64,000 bases of DNA from Wurfbainia villosa (GCA_025175895.1 CM046000.1:65686720-65750719), one strand, 5' to 3'; shown: positions 47,276 through 59,180, numbered from the stretch's first letter. Translations and numbers: made by a program. Notes: generated by a model not told the origin, from the sequence alone.

Positions 47276-49079
47276 TGTTGGACTTTCCGAGCCACAAAAA
47301 CCGCTTTTTGCGTTGCGGAAACCCCGAAAGTCCAGCCACGGATCCGTGCGAAGATGTATTAAAACTAAAACATGTATGTGTTTGTATAAAACCCTAGATC
47401 TACCTTAGATCTACATGATAAGGATGTTACCCTCGATGCGACGCCCTTCGCAAATCCCGCTCGTCCAAAAGGTTCGCCGGAACTTGAGAGTGTCAAGTGT
47501 ACACTCCTCTACAAGTATCCACACGAACAAATGGTGGAGAAAAAAACCTTAGAGTGTGCTAGCACCCCTTGGACGTTCATGGCTAGATGAGGAAGAGAGA
47601 GCTTGAGGGAAGAGATGAGGAAGAAGATTAAGTTACACACTTAACTTCACATCATCCATAACCCACTATAAGGGGGTTACATGCATGCATGTAACTCCAA
47701 GAGCCAATGGCTCTTGGTCTCCCTCATGAGGTGGCACCCCATGATGTGTCCATGATGATGTGGAACATCATCATTGGCCGTCCATGCCAAGTCATCATCA
47801 TGACATGGAATTTGGTCAAGTCAAACTTGACCTTTCATCTTCCCTCTCAAGTCAAGTCAAACTTGACCTCTTATCTCCCATGGTTGATCAAATCCAACCA
47901 TTTGATTCAAGTCAATTTAATTTAATGAATCTCTATTCATTTAATTTAAATTGATTTGATGAATCAAATCTAAATTAGACTCATTCAACACTTGAATCAA
48001 CTTGAGTCTAACTCAATTAGTCTAATTTGGATTACTCTTAATCCAATTTGGTTCATGCCATGAACCTAATCCTCATGGTTCATCATATGAACCTAATCTC
48101 CATCTAATTGCCCTTATGTGTGTGACCCTATAGGTTCTTGTAACGTTGGCAATGTCCCTAAACCGATTTAGGAACATAAGCAATGAGCGGTATCTAGCAA
48201 CACATCATTGCTACCCAAGTTACAAGAATGTTGAGCTCCAACATCCACTTTGTGACTACTAATTGTGACTCTCACAATATGTGACAATGTCCCTCTATCC
48301 TTGACATCTAGATTGACCAATCGAGGCATAGACCGTGTCATCCTCGGTACAATCTAAATCTTGAACTCCAAGTAGACTCACTCATATCAAATGAGCTCAA
48401 TATCTCATATTGACTCATTTGGGCATGGCCATGCACTTCGTGGTCTCACTCTATCAAGAATATCGATGTCACTCCCATCATATAGGAGGGATAGATCCCA
48501 TCTACATCACTCACATCCCTCCGCATAATTTGTTACATACCCAGTAATCACCTTTATAGTCCACCCATTTACGGGTGACGTTTGACGAAGCCAAAGTATG
48601 CAACGCCTTATGTAGGGAACCATGCTGACTTCAGGTCTAAGGACTAATAGTCATACTAATAGCTACATGAGAAAGTATATGACACTCATATAACGATCCA
48701 TGATACTTTCTCATGGCGGGTCATTCAGTATACATTCTCCAATGCATACCCATGTGTCAACTTGATATCTCATATCCATGACTTGTGAGATCAAGTCATC
48801 GTGTTGACCTACATGCTAGTCTCTACGCATTAACATTGTCCCTGAATATTAATACTCAACTAGGAATGATTAAGAGTAGTGTTCCCTATATTATCTCATT
48901 ATCGATTCAACCAATCGATTGATATAGATAAGAACCTACTACTCAAGGACATTATTATATTTAGTTATTTGGCACCAATATAAGTAAATATAATAACCAT
49001 GCCTTTATAAATAGGAATATGATACAATAAAGTCCATACAACAATCATCACATGATTGACTCTAGGGCTTTCACTGACG
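47276..49079 (-). repeat. 5' LTR of element J (1804 bp)
   Basis: Starts TGTTGGACTTTCCGAGCC and ends ctttcactgacg, followed by the AAATT duplication. The partner LTR ends in the canonical taaca. Confidence 0.93.
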
Positions 49080-49263
49080 AAATTAATGGGTAAAACCTCC
49101 TCTTACAAATGTAGAATTCGTATACGTCCACACTATCGTGGCATACGATATTCCAAGTGTTTTGAGGTGTTGGTTGATTTTAAAATATTATTGTTTGAGG
49201 AATCAATAATTTTTTTTGAAATCTAATGTTTTGATCTATGTGATTCTTAGGTTTTCTTTCAAA

Positions 49264-50040
49264 ATGATTTTCAATCAACTTGCTGTGATACTGAAAGAGA
49301 ATAAACTTACTTGACCCAACTATGTTGATTGGAAGAGGAATCTTGACATTGTCTTGACTGCTGAGGAATACAAATATGTACTCCTCGAAGAGTGCCCTCC
49401 TAAGCCTGCAGATGATTCTGGGGAAAAGGAGAAAGAGAGTTATAAGAAGTGGATTAAGGCCGATGAGATGGCGCGGTGTTACATTTTGGCATCTATGTCA
49501 AATGTACTGCAACATCAGCATCAAGCCATGCCCACTGCTTATGACATGATGCTCAATCTCAAAGAGCTTTTTGGACACCAGAATCAGGCTGCAAGGCAGG
49601 AAGCCATGAGGAACTTGATGACGACCACCATGATCGAGGGAACACCCGTAAGGGATCATGTTCTCAAGATAATGGCTCATTTGAATGAGTTGGAAGTACT
49701 CGGAGCTGAGATCGATGGGGAAACCCAGGTCAATATCATTCTCCAGTCTCTACCTAGGAGTTTTGAGCAGTTTCTATTGAACTACAACATGAACAAGAGG
49801 TTGTATTCGTTGGCGGAGCTTCTGACAGAACTCCAGGCGGCCGAGGGGCTATTTCGTCAGAGTGCTCAGGCGTTTGCCATGGTGACCCAAAAGGTTTCTA
49901 CTTCTAAGCCAAAAGGCAAGAAGAAGAAGAAACAAACTGGGGCAAAGGTGGTGGGAGGAACTCAGGGAGGAGTGAAGAAGCTGAAAGGCAAGTGCTGCAC
50001 TTGTAAACAGACTGGACACTAGAAGAAGGACTGCCCCCAC
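49264..50040 (+). pseudogene. Element F gag
   Basis: ATG at 49264 (MIFNQLAVILKENKLT), then TGA at 49312 where E has glycine. MTAEEYKYVLLEECPPKPAD and a capsid core follow (QHQAMPTAYDMMLNLKELFG, IILQSLPRSFEQFLLNY), then a Lys-rich linker and knuckle CCTCKQTGH. TAG replaces the tryptophan codon at 50020 and DCPH follows, so the full CCHC pattern is readable. The frame is shared with protease and integrase. Confidence 0.88.
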
Positions 50041-50442
50041 CGCAAGCAGAACAAAGGTATATCTTTTGGTATAGTCGTTGAAACATGTTTAGTGGTGTTA
50101 TCTACCGACACCTGGTGTGTAGATACGAGATCCACTGATCATGTCTACAATACTTTTCAGGGGTTCCAAGAAACCAGACGACTGGCTGAGGGGGAGATTA
50201 CCGTATACTTGGGCGATGCCACGAAGGTGACGGCAGTTGCAGTGGGAGACGTTTATTTATCTTTTGAGAAAAATAAAGTTTTGGTTCTTAAGAATTGCCT
50301 TTATGTACCTTTATTTAGAAAGAATTTAATTTCGGTTTCTAAATTATTTATGGATGGATATTCTATTTCTTTTAATGACAGAGTTGTTATAAAAATGAAT
50401 AGGGACATTATCTGTTCGGGTGCATTGATAGGAAATTTATAA
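50041..50442 (+). pseudogene. Element F protease
   Basis: The retropepsin loop reads WCVDTRSTDHV. The glycine of the DTG triad is changed to arginine (GGA-type to AGA), which should abolish activity even apart from the stops. LKNCLYVPLFRKNLISVSK follows. The segment ends at a TAA (50440-50442), one base from the tyrosine codon in E. Confidence 0.87.
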
Positions 50443-50466
50443 ACACTTGAACCAAAAGCTCCCACG

Positions 50467-51051
50467 ATGCAAATAGAAGCTAATAACTCATCTTCTAATT
50501 CCAATAAGAGAAAAGAACCTTCGAAGATGAACCAAACATATCTTTGGCATCTTAGGCTTGGTCATATTAACCTAAGCAAAATTCAAAGGTTGATAGCTGA
50601 TGGACCTCTGGGTTCATTAGTGGTGGAAGATTTCCCAACCTGTGAATCTTGCTTGGAGGGTAAAATGACCAAGAGGCCTTTTAAGGCCAAGGGGTATAAA
50701 GCCAAAGATGTGTTAAAATTGGTTCATTCTGATTTGTGTGGTCCTATGTCTATCCAGGCTAGAGGTGGTTTTGAGTATTTCGTCTCTTTTATAGATGATT
50801 ATTCAAGATATGAATACATTTACTTGATGCGCCCCAAGTCTGAATGCTTTGACAAGTTCAAAGAATTCAAGGCTGATGTGGAGAAACATCAAGGTAAAAG
50901 TATCAAGACACTACGATCTGATCATGGTGGTGAGTACCTCTTGGGAGAGTTTAGAAATTACTTATCAGAGACTGGGATTCAATCCCAAGTGTCTGTACCT
51001 GGCACACCCCAGCAGAATGGTGTAGCAGAGCGAAGGAATAAGACTCTTATG
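50467..51051 (+). pseudogene. Element F integrase, first part
   Basis: The pre-integrase zinc-type segment (LWHLRLGHINLSKIQRL, CESCLEGKMTKRPF) and catalytic core are open: SFIDDYSRYEYIYL, LRSDHGGEYLLGEF, NGVAERRNKTLM. The gene is cut after the ATG codon at 51049-51051 by element I and continues at 56138 in the same frame. Confidence 0.9.
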
Positions 51052-52109
51052 TGTTGGATCGATATGAGCGCTAGAGGGGGGGGTGAATAGCGTTCATAAA
51101 AACTTTTTTTTCGACGATTAAAACCAAGTACACATCAAAAAACTAAAAGACAAACACAAGAAAGACACAAAGCTTTTTTACTTGGTTCACAGCCCACCGA
51201 CTGCTAATCCAAGGCCCTGCGATCCTTGATCGCTTCTGAAGGGCAATCACTAAAAGTCTCTTCCTCATTGGAGGTAAGAGACAAGATGATTACAATGATT
51301 ATAAGGTCGGTAACAACCTTACCGACCCTTATACAAATTAAGTACAGAAAGATAATAATAATACCGACAATTAATTATAAGATGGCGCACGGTCAGAGTA
51401 GCATTGTAGAGAGCACAAGCACTTGGGAGATTCTTTAATTTGGGTGTGAGTCCTCCCCTTCTTTTTTAGATTTGCGCCTTGGAATTTGTCCCGATCCAGA
51501 TCCAAAACTTGTCGATCTTATCATGAGGTGACGGCTTATCTTATCCTGAGGTGGTGGCCTCAATCTCTATCTCTTTGACCTTGTGCACTGGGCTGAATCG
51601 TCGACATCAGTCGACTGATCCTCTTAGTAGTCGACTGTCTTCAGTCGACTACTGACATCTATAGTTGATTGCTGCACTTGAGAATTCTTGCAATACAAGA
51701 TTAGCATAATAGATGCATAATGCCATGCAGTGTGATAGTCCTTTGACTGTCCGATCTCGACTTCAGCATTCCTTCGGAAGCCTTAGTCAGATCGATGCCT
51801 AGGATTTTCCTCTAACCGAGGACGTGTCCTTACCACCGGTCCACACACGGAGCTAACCTTTGGTCCTCTTGACCTGTTGCTTATCTTTTGGTCACCACCG
51901 AGGTTTCTCGACTCCCTTAGGTTCTCCTGGTGACGCCCGACCACCACGGTTTCTCAACTTGAGATTCTCCGGATGTCGCTCGACCTTTGGCTTAGCTTAA
52001 ACACTTCCTGCACACTTACCATATCACATGAGATAACAAAATAGCTTAACTTTGAATCTTTACCATCATCAAAACCAAGGTTCGATTATCTAGTTCCCCT
52101 GCACTAACA
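51052..52109 (-). repeat. 3' LTR of element I (1058 bp)
   Basis: On the + strand it runs TGTTGGATCGATATGAGC to ctgcactaaca. Exact CAGTCGACTG is at 51608-51617, with tagtcgactg and cagtcgacta beside it. It lacks one 24-bp unit present in the partner LTR. Confidence 0.9.
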
Positions 52110-52123
52110 ATCTCCTCCTTTTT
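52110..52123 (-). promoter_or_regulatory. Polypurine tract of element I
   Basis: atctcctccttttt on the + strand, inside the 3' LTR; the same type as in G. Confidence 0.8.
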
Positions 52124-53526
52124 TATCTATGGCAAACCAATTCAAAGTCAAGAGAAAATAAGCAGTAAGCATTGAACAATCATTTTTCAAAATCTCCCCC
52201 TTAACCCTAGGTGAGTTTTGAAAAACAATTACTTTTTGGGAAAGAAAAAGTAAGTAACCTCTTAACTTTATTCTCTCTCCCCCTTTGACATATATCAAAA
52301 ATAACTTTATATTGGGTACATTGCAAAGAAATAGTATTTTTAAACTTTCTAATCAAGTTGATTTAATAAGTTCAACTCCCTTTAATACTTAAGAGTTTAG
52401 GAGTTTAGGTTTCTAGATCCTGCACCAACAATGTATATCCTAGGTTAGAATGTGACCCCCTAACCTTTAACATTGTTATAAAATTTTGAGAAAGAATTAA
52501 AAAAAACATTTTAAAGGCTCATGTATATTGGTTTTTATGCCAAACTGGAGGTAGCTAGATACTAAGTTTGTCCAACTTAAGTCTTCTCTCCCCCTTGGCA
52601 TATTATCAAAAGAAGGATTAAAAAAAATATTTTTTAACAACTTCTATGATGATTATCCAATTAGAACCTCCCCCTTAACCTAACATCCTTGTTAGCCACA
52701 AGGAAGGCATATCTGGAGGGTCTCCCCTTTTGTCTGACAAACTCTTAGGACATCCTTGTTGGCCATAAGGAAGGCTCACCTAAGTGTCCAGAGGGTCTAG
52801 GTATCTAAAGTTGACCTAAGGATTTAGACGTTTAGTATTGGTCAACTAACCATCATTTTAAGAAGCATAGTTGTTTTGAAAACTACATATAACTACACAC
52901 AATAATCATGACAACCAATAAAAATAGTTTTAAGAATCTATTTATGTGTATATAAATTTTGAAATTGTTTTCAAAATCATTTTTAATTTGTTGTCCTTAC
53001 CATCTCACCCATTCTACATGATCAACCAAGTTATTCTTATAGGTATTGTGAGATGAATTTAATTTAATGCCTTAGAAATTAATTAATCTTGGGTTAGATT
53101 CGGATTTCACCTTTAGTTAGTTAAGTGAACATTTCAAAAGAGGGCTTCTAGGTCGTGGCGAGGCACAGGGGTCTTCTTTGATCGGAACAATGACCACTTC
53201 CTTAAGACAAAGGCAACTTAGGAAATTACACACTTAATTCACTTAGGATCACGTCCTGGTCTAACTAGTTTAGGATGTGGTGAGGTAGCTTTAATTAGTT
53301 CCACTTAGTTAAATGCACCAAGCTAGATACTCCTTATCCAACTCGGATACACTTGACTTCATTTCCTTAACGTACTATCATCTCACCGCGTCCTGATACT
53401 ATGTTGTTAAGATTAATTAATTATTTCCTATCTAACCATTCTATGAGAGTGAATTTAAAACTAGTATCTATGACATGACAAATTAAGCATGATAATGATA
53501 TGTATGCATGAGCAAGCTACATTCAA
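52124..53526 (-). other. Non-coding region after gag, element I
   Basis: No ORF of interest. Several ctcccccttt blocks recur (about 52190, 52276, 52590, 52670), like the 'gggggaga' tracts in C, D and G on the element strand. Confidence 0.65.
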
Positions 53527-54870
53527 TCAATTTAAAGAAATGGTTGTTTTCTTGGGTAGACTTTTATTTGTTCTATAGTTATAAGATACTTTATTATAAT
53601 TAGGTTTACAAATTTTAGTGTCTTGATTTTTGGTTAGCTTAGACTTGTAATCCAAGTCTACATATTTATTAGTTGAATTTTTAAAAGTTGAAGGTTTAAT
53701 TACTAGATTATTAATTTGTGTATAATCAAATGGTACTCTATTATAATTAATTTTATTGGTTTGATTATCTAATTTTGAATTTTTAATTAAGTTAGATTGT
53801 GAATTATTTAAAATAGGATTATTAGAATTTTTCAAAATAATATTATTAGACTTTTTCAAGATAAGATTATTAGACTTTTTAAAAGTAGAATTATTAGAAT
53901 TTTTTAAGATAAGATTATTAGACTTTTTAAAATTAGAATTATTAAAATTATTAGAATTTTTTAAGGTAGAATTATTAGAATTATTCAAGATAAGATTATT
54001 AGAATTTTTAAAGGTAGAATTATTTAAGATAAGATTGTTAGAGTTTTTAAAGGTAGAATTATTATTAGAATGATTTAAGATAAGATTGTTAGAGTTTTTA
54101 AAGGTAGAATTATTATTAGAATTATTTAAGATAAAATTATTAGAGTTTTTAAAGGTAGAATTATTATTAGAATTATTTAGATTATCTTTGGAATTTTTTA
54201 AAATTAATTTCGATTTTTTTATGGTTGAATTTTTCAAAATAGAATTTTCTAATTCGGAATTATCTAGATTAATCAGATCTAGGATTTGATGATTCTGTCC
54301 TATGGTTTGATTATTCTGATCAAGGGTTTGATTATTCTGATTAAGTCCTAGGTTGGTTTTATCTTTGACTTGATCTAGATCTATGTTGATTAAACTAAAT
54401 ATTTGATTAATCTATTTGTTAATTTTATCAAATGTTAGATTAATTTGATCATTTTCTTCCATGATATTATTATTATTATTATTTAAACTAATTAAATCTG
54501 AATTAATTAATTTTTTATTAGTTGAATTATTAATTGTATTAATTAATTGATAAAAATTACACAATTTATCTAAATTATCAACTATTCTAAAACTCAACTT
54601 TTCAAAATTATTAACTTTACCAACCTTTTATTCCGGACACTGATTCTTGTAATGACCGAATCTTCCGCACCCAAAGCACTTGATGTGCTCCTTGTTCTTC
54701 CGGATTCCTGACAATGGTGTCTCCTTTGCCGTCGGTTGCATCGTTCGAGTCTTACAAGTAGGACACTTATTTTTATAGTGTCCTCTCTCCCTGCACTTAA
54801 AGCAAATAATATGAAATTTAAAATTTAAATTGACATTGTTACCTTTATGCCTTGTGGGAGACTCTACCAT
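53527..54870 (-). pseudogene. Element I Gag-like protein with Asn-rich repeats
   Basis: One frame from ATG 54870 (MVESPTRHKGNNVN) has knuckles CFKCRERGHYKNKC and CFGCGRFGHYKNQC, then a TAA (54628), an Asn/Asp/Leu region and a TAG (54412). A long Asn-rich array follows (NSNNNSTFKNSNNLILN units, about 53800-54200), and the end carries YNRVPFDYTQINN and PNYNKVSYNYRTNK. VPFDY is also present in C and D, so homology is clear. There is no capsid-like N-terminus before the knuckles. Function is unknown; the knuckles suggest RNA binding. Confidence 0.8.
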
Positions 54871-55036
54871 GGTTGGCTTGGTCAACGATTTTCTAAAACT
54901 CACAAAAAAAAAACACAAACCAAAAAGTCCCAAGGCTTGGTCTTGGATTAGTAGTGCGGGAGATATTTAAAAATAAAAATAATAATAAAGAAAAGAAAAT
55001 GCTCGACCGGTGGTTGCACCGAATCTGTGCGCCCCC

Positions 55037-55048
55037 GCTCTGATACCA
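55037..55048 (-). promoter_or_regulatory. Primer-binding site of element I
   Basis: gctctgatacca on the + strand, two bases from the 5' LTR (which starts tattgg, TG changed to TA). Confidence 0.9.
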
Positions 55049-55050
55049 AT

Positions 55051-56132
55051 TATTGGATCGATATGAGCGCTAGAGGGGGGGTGAATAGAATTTATAAAAA
55101 CTTTTCTTTTTCGACGATTAAAACCAAGTACACAGCGGAAAACTAAAAGACAAACACAAGAAAGACACAAAGCTTTTTTACTTGGTTCACAGCCCACCGA
55201 CTGCTAATCCAAGGCCCTACGATCCTTGATCGCTTCTGAAGGGCAATCACTAAAAGTCTCTTCCTCGTTGGAGGTAAGAGACAAGATGATTACAATGATT
55301 ATAAAGCCGGTATCAACCTTACCGGCCCTTATACAAATTAAGTACAGAAAGATAATAGTAATACTGACAATTAATTAGAAGATGGCGCACGGTCGGAGTT
55401 GCGTTGTAGAGAGCACGAGCACTTGGGAGATTCTTTAATTTGGGTGTGAGTCCTCCCCTCCTTTTATAGATTTGTTCCTTGGAATTTGTCCCGATCCAAA
55501 TCTAAAACTCGTGGATCTTATCTTGAGGTGGCGGCTTATCTTATCCTGAGGTGGCGGCTTATCTTATCCTAAGGTGGTGGCATCAATCTCTATCTCTTTG
55601 ACCTTGTGCACTGGGCTGATTCGTCGATATCAGTCGACTGATCCTCTTAGTAGTCGACTGCCTTCAGTCGACTACTGACATCTCTAGTTGACTGCTGCAC
55701 TTGAGAATTCCTGCAATACAAGATTAGCACAATAGATGCATAATTTCATGCAGTGTGACAGTCCTTTGACTGTCCGATCTCGACTTCAACATTCCTCCGG
55801 AAGCCTTAGTCGGATCGACGCCTAGGATTGTCTTCTAACCGACGACACGTCCTTACCACCGCTCCACACACGGAGATTACCTTTGGTCCTCTTGACCTGT
55901 TTCTTAGATTTTTGTCACCACCGAGGTTCCTCGACTCCCCGAGGTTTTCCTGGTGTCGCCCGACCACCACGGTTTCTTAACTTGAGATTCTCCAGATGTC
56001 GCTCGACCTTTGGCTTTGCTTAAACACTTCCTGCACACTTAGCATATCACATGAGATAACAAAATAGCTTAACTTTGAATATTTACCATCATCAAAACCA
56101 AGGTTCGATTATCTACTGCCCCTACAGTAACA
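55051..56132 (-). repeat. 5' LTR of element I (1082 bp)
   Basis: It ends gcccctacagtaaca, followed by the TTATG duplication. CAGTCGACTG is at 55631-55640 and a TATA-like tttatag at about 55463 (reverse strand). An extra 24-bp unit (containing ggtggcggcttatcttatcc) at about 55535-55565 explains the length difference. Confidence 0.9.
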
Positions 56133-56797
56133 TTATGGAGATGGTTAGATCGATGATGAGTTATTCTGAGTTGCTAGATTCATTCTGGGGATATGCTCTA
56201 GATATGGCTGTGTACATTCTGAACTTGGTTCCATCTAAATCAGTGCCTTCTACTCCCATAAAATTGTGGACTGGGCGAAAGCTTAGTCTAAGACATATTC
56301 GGATTTGGGGGAGTCCAACACATGTGCTGAAGGCGGATGCTAGTAAGTTGGAACCTCGTACAGAAGTACGCATGTTCGTTGGCTATCCTAGAGGAACGAA
56401 GGGTGGTTTGGTTTATAGTCCTAGAGATCAGAGGGTGATCGTTAGCACGAAAGCTAGATTTCTAGAGGAAGACTATATGATGAACCACAAGCCCATGAGT
56501 AAAATTGCTCTAGAGGAATTAAAAGGGGAAGTCACTTCTTCAGTACCACCGGTACAAGAGGATATACCACAAGTCACTGCACCGCGTATCACAGAGGATA
56601 CACAGGTGATACCTCATCATAGTGGGAGAGTTGTGAGACAGCCTGATAGATTCATGTTCTTGGGAGAATCTTCTGATTTGGTCCCTGGCGAACATGAACC
56701 TGATCCCTGGACATATGATGAGGCAATCCAAGATAAAGATGCAGTATCTTGGAAAAGTGCAATGAATATTGAGATTGAATCTATGGACTCAAATTAG
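56133..56797 (+). pseudogene. Element F integrase, C-terminal part and linker
   Basis: EMVRSMMSYSELLDSFWGYA, KLWTGRKLSLRHIRIWGSP and EVRMFVGYPRGTKGGLVYSP complete the integrase. A linker with IPHHSGRVVRQPDRF leads to RT. The 11 bases missing in E are present here. TAG at 56795 ends the open frame before VWELVE. Confidence 0.88.
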
Positions 56798-56809
56798 GTC
56801 TGGGAGCTA

Positions 56810-57706
56810 GTGGAACAACCCAATGGTGTAAAAACCATTGGATGCAAGTGGATCTACAAAAGAAAGAGACGAATAGATGGGAAGGTTGAGACCTTCAAAG
56901 CGAGGCTTGTTACGAAGGGGTATACTCAGAAAGAGGGTATCGATTATGAGGAGACCTTTTTGCCGGTAGCCATGCTTAAATCTATCCGGATTCTCTTATG
57001 CATTGTAGCTCATATGGATTATGAGGTGTGGCAGATGGATGTCAAGACAGCTTTCCTTAATGGAAGAATTGAGGAAAACATCTATATGAAGCAACCAGAG
57101 GGATTCATTGCGAAGGGCAAAGAGCATCTTGTATGTAAGCTTAATTGGTCCATTTATGGATTGAAGCAAACTTCGAGGTCTTGGAACATCCGATTTGATG
57201 AGGTAATCTAGTCTTATGGATTTATTCAAAGCCCGGATAAGTCTTGTGTATACAAGAGATTTGACGGAAATATAGTGGTATTTCTTGTACTATACGTAGA
57301 TGACATTTTGTTGATTGGCAACAATATCAAGGTGTTATCGGACGTAAGGGTATGGTTGTCCAAACAGTTTGATATGAAGGACTTGGGAGAAGTGGGGCAC
57401 ATCCTTGGGATCAAGGTTATAAGGGATCGCAGGAAAAGGATGTTGTGCTTATCCCAAGCTTCATACATAGACACGATTATGGATCATTTTAGCATGCAGA
57501 ACTCCAAGAAGGGTTTTCTACCTTTCAGGCATGGAGTTCCTTTATCTAAGGAGATGTGTCCTAGAACATCTGAGGAGATAGAGGAGATGAAGTCGGTTCC
57601 TTATGCTTCGGCGATAGGAAACCTCATATATGCGATGCTATGTACGAGACCAGATATCTGCTTTGCCGTGGGCATGGTCAGCAGATATCAGTGTAATCCA
57701 GGATAG
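56810..57706 (+). pseudogene. Element F reverse transcriptase
   Basis: IGCKWIYKRKRRIDGKVETF, QMDVKTAFLNG, LNWSIYGLKQTSRSWNIRF and the LYVDDILLIGNN box identify the polymerase, followed by FDMKDLGEVGHILGIKVIRD. Stops at 57209 (CAG-to-TAG) and 57704 interrupt it. The catalytic residues are unchanged. Confidence 0.9.
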
Positions 57707-57733
57707 GGACATTGGACTGCGGTAAAACATATA

Positions 57734-58272
57734 TTGAAGTACCTGAGAAGGACTAGGGATTATATGCTAGTTTACCAGACAGACCAATTACTCCCTGTGG
57801 GTTACACAGATTTCGACTTCCAATCAGATAGGAATAACAGTAAGTCTACCTCAGGTTTTGTGTTTACTTTGGGAGGTGGAGCCATAGTATGGAGGAGTGT
57901 CAAGCAAAAATGCGTGGCGGACTCCACCATGGAAGTTGAGTATGTGGCAGCGTTTGAGGCGACCAAAGAAGCTGTGTGGTTCAGGAACTTCTTGATGGAC
58001 TTGGATGTGATTCCTGGTTTGCCCAAAACTATCACAATTTATTGTGATAATAGTGGTGCAGTTGCAAACTCGAAGGAACCACGAGCCCATAAGGCAAGTA
58101 AACACATAGAGCGCAAGTACCACCTGATACGAGAAACGCAAAGAGAGGAGAAGTTGCTATGGCCAAGATTGCATTAGAGAATAACCTGGTAGATCCTTTC
58201 ACTAAGGCCCTTCCGGCGAGAGCTTTTGATAGGCATGTGGAGGGAATGAGGATTAGATATATGGCACTTTGA
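57734..58272 (+). pseudogene. Element F RNase H
   Basis: LVYQTDQLLPVGYTDFDFQS, TSGFVFTLGGGAIVW, ADSTMEVEYVAA and YCDNSGAVANSKEPRAHKAS are the RNase H landmarks. A 1-base indel near 58135 shifts the last 45 residues. In the shifted frame the ADPFTKALP-type tail is still seen, ending at TGA 58270-58272. Confidence 0.87.
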
Positions 58273-58294
58273 GGAAAGCATAGTCTTTTAGTAT

Positions 58295-58305
58295 AAGTGG
58301 GAGAT
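58295..58305 (+). promoter_or_regulatory. Polypurine tract of element F
   Basis: aagtgggagat directly before the 3' LTR start. Confidence 0.88.
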
Positions 58306-59180
58306 TGTTGGGATGTATATTGAAAAGTCTATCTTTTGTATGAACATCTTTATTTTGAAATAAGAATCACATGATCATTGTTTGCATATTTTTATTGTTA
58401 TGCATATTGTCTAATACATTACATTGTAGATAACATGGTGTGTGGTGTCACACGGGAGATCATGTTATCGGCTCCGTGTAAAGTATAAGTATAGGCTCAC
58501 AACCGAGATGACTTTGGACAAACCATTGGTATGGTTGTAGTGTGATTTGGTATTGGTTTGTCTTGACCATAAAATCAAACTAGTACACTTTGTATGTTTT
58601 GAGCAGGACCGACTTAGAGGTGGTTCGATTTATTGCTGACTATATAATCGAATCGGACCTCAGATATTATATTATACATACTCTTAATCTCGATATAATA
58701 CCAGGCACATATACTTAGTATTCATTTCTTTGATTTACCAATGGGCGAGATTTATAGATTAAATCGATAGGCTCGGTAAGTTGGGAAACGATATTATTTA
58801 TATGGTGTGCCATTGATTATAGGGGGAAACCGTGTCCTATATATTAGAATGATGGTGTCCCCTTGAGGAGCTCATAAGGTTCATCATGTAAACCCTGCAG
58901 GTGGACTTGGTCCGGCATGATGAAAAGGTTGAATGGTACTACTCATTGAGTTAGATGTAGATTAATTAATGGTCCGTAAATTAATTAATCGACGGACATT
59001 CGAGATCTTAAACACGGAGAGAAAATGTACAAATAATATATAGAGCCCATATTAACTTATGGGGATTGGTGAGGTAGATCAATGATAATCCTTTAGTGGA
59101 TTGGATTATCATTAATGGATCGGACTTTATGTGGGCTTGATCCATTAGGTGGCCAAGATCCAACTCCTCCTCATGGTCCC
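58306..59180 (+). repeat. 3' LTR of element F, first part
   Basis: Matches 35890 onward of the 5' LTR and breaks at tcatggtccc where M2 is inserted. Confidence 0.92.

Larger units (their letters stand above)
40047..49079 (-). mobile_element. Element J, full-length Ty1/Copia element in the F leader
   Basis: A 9033-bp element on the - strand. Both LTRs are 1804 bp and the target duplication AAATT is exact (40042-40046 and 49080-49084). E shows the empty site. It is a different Copia family from E/F by LTR and protein. The coding region has stops, a gag-pol frameshift and a deletion in RNase H. The outer base of the right LTR is mutated (CA to CG). Confidence 0.94.
37783..49263 (+). other. Leader of element F, split by M1 and J
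   Basis: Leader pieces at 37783-38477, 39867-40046 and 49080-49263 join to match the unbroken E leader (10440-11476, reversed). None encodes a protein. Confidence 0.85.
51052..56132 (-). mobile_element. Element I, pol-less LTR element inside F integrase
   Basis: A 5081-bp element on the - strand with LTRs of 1058 and 1082 bp. The target duplication TTATG is exact (51047-51051 and 56133-56137). The internal region (2.9 kb) has a primer site, one Gag-like frame with two zinc knuckles and an Asn-rich repeat, then non-coding DNA and a polypurine tract. The usual Gag N-terminal capsid domain is also missing, so this is a further-reduced gag-only element. Confidence 0.92.

Noticed and set aside
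51226..51438. 70-aa ORF in the I LTR
   Set aside because: Lies in LTR sequence of a - strand element. The partner LTR at 55228 has changes that break it.
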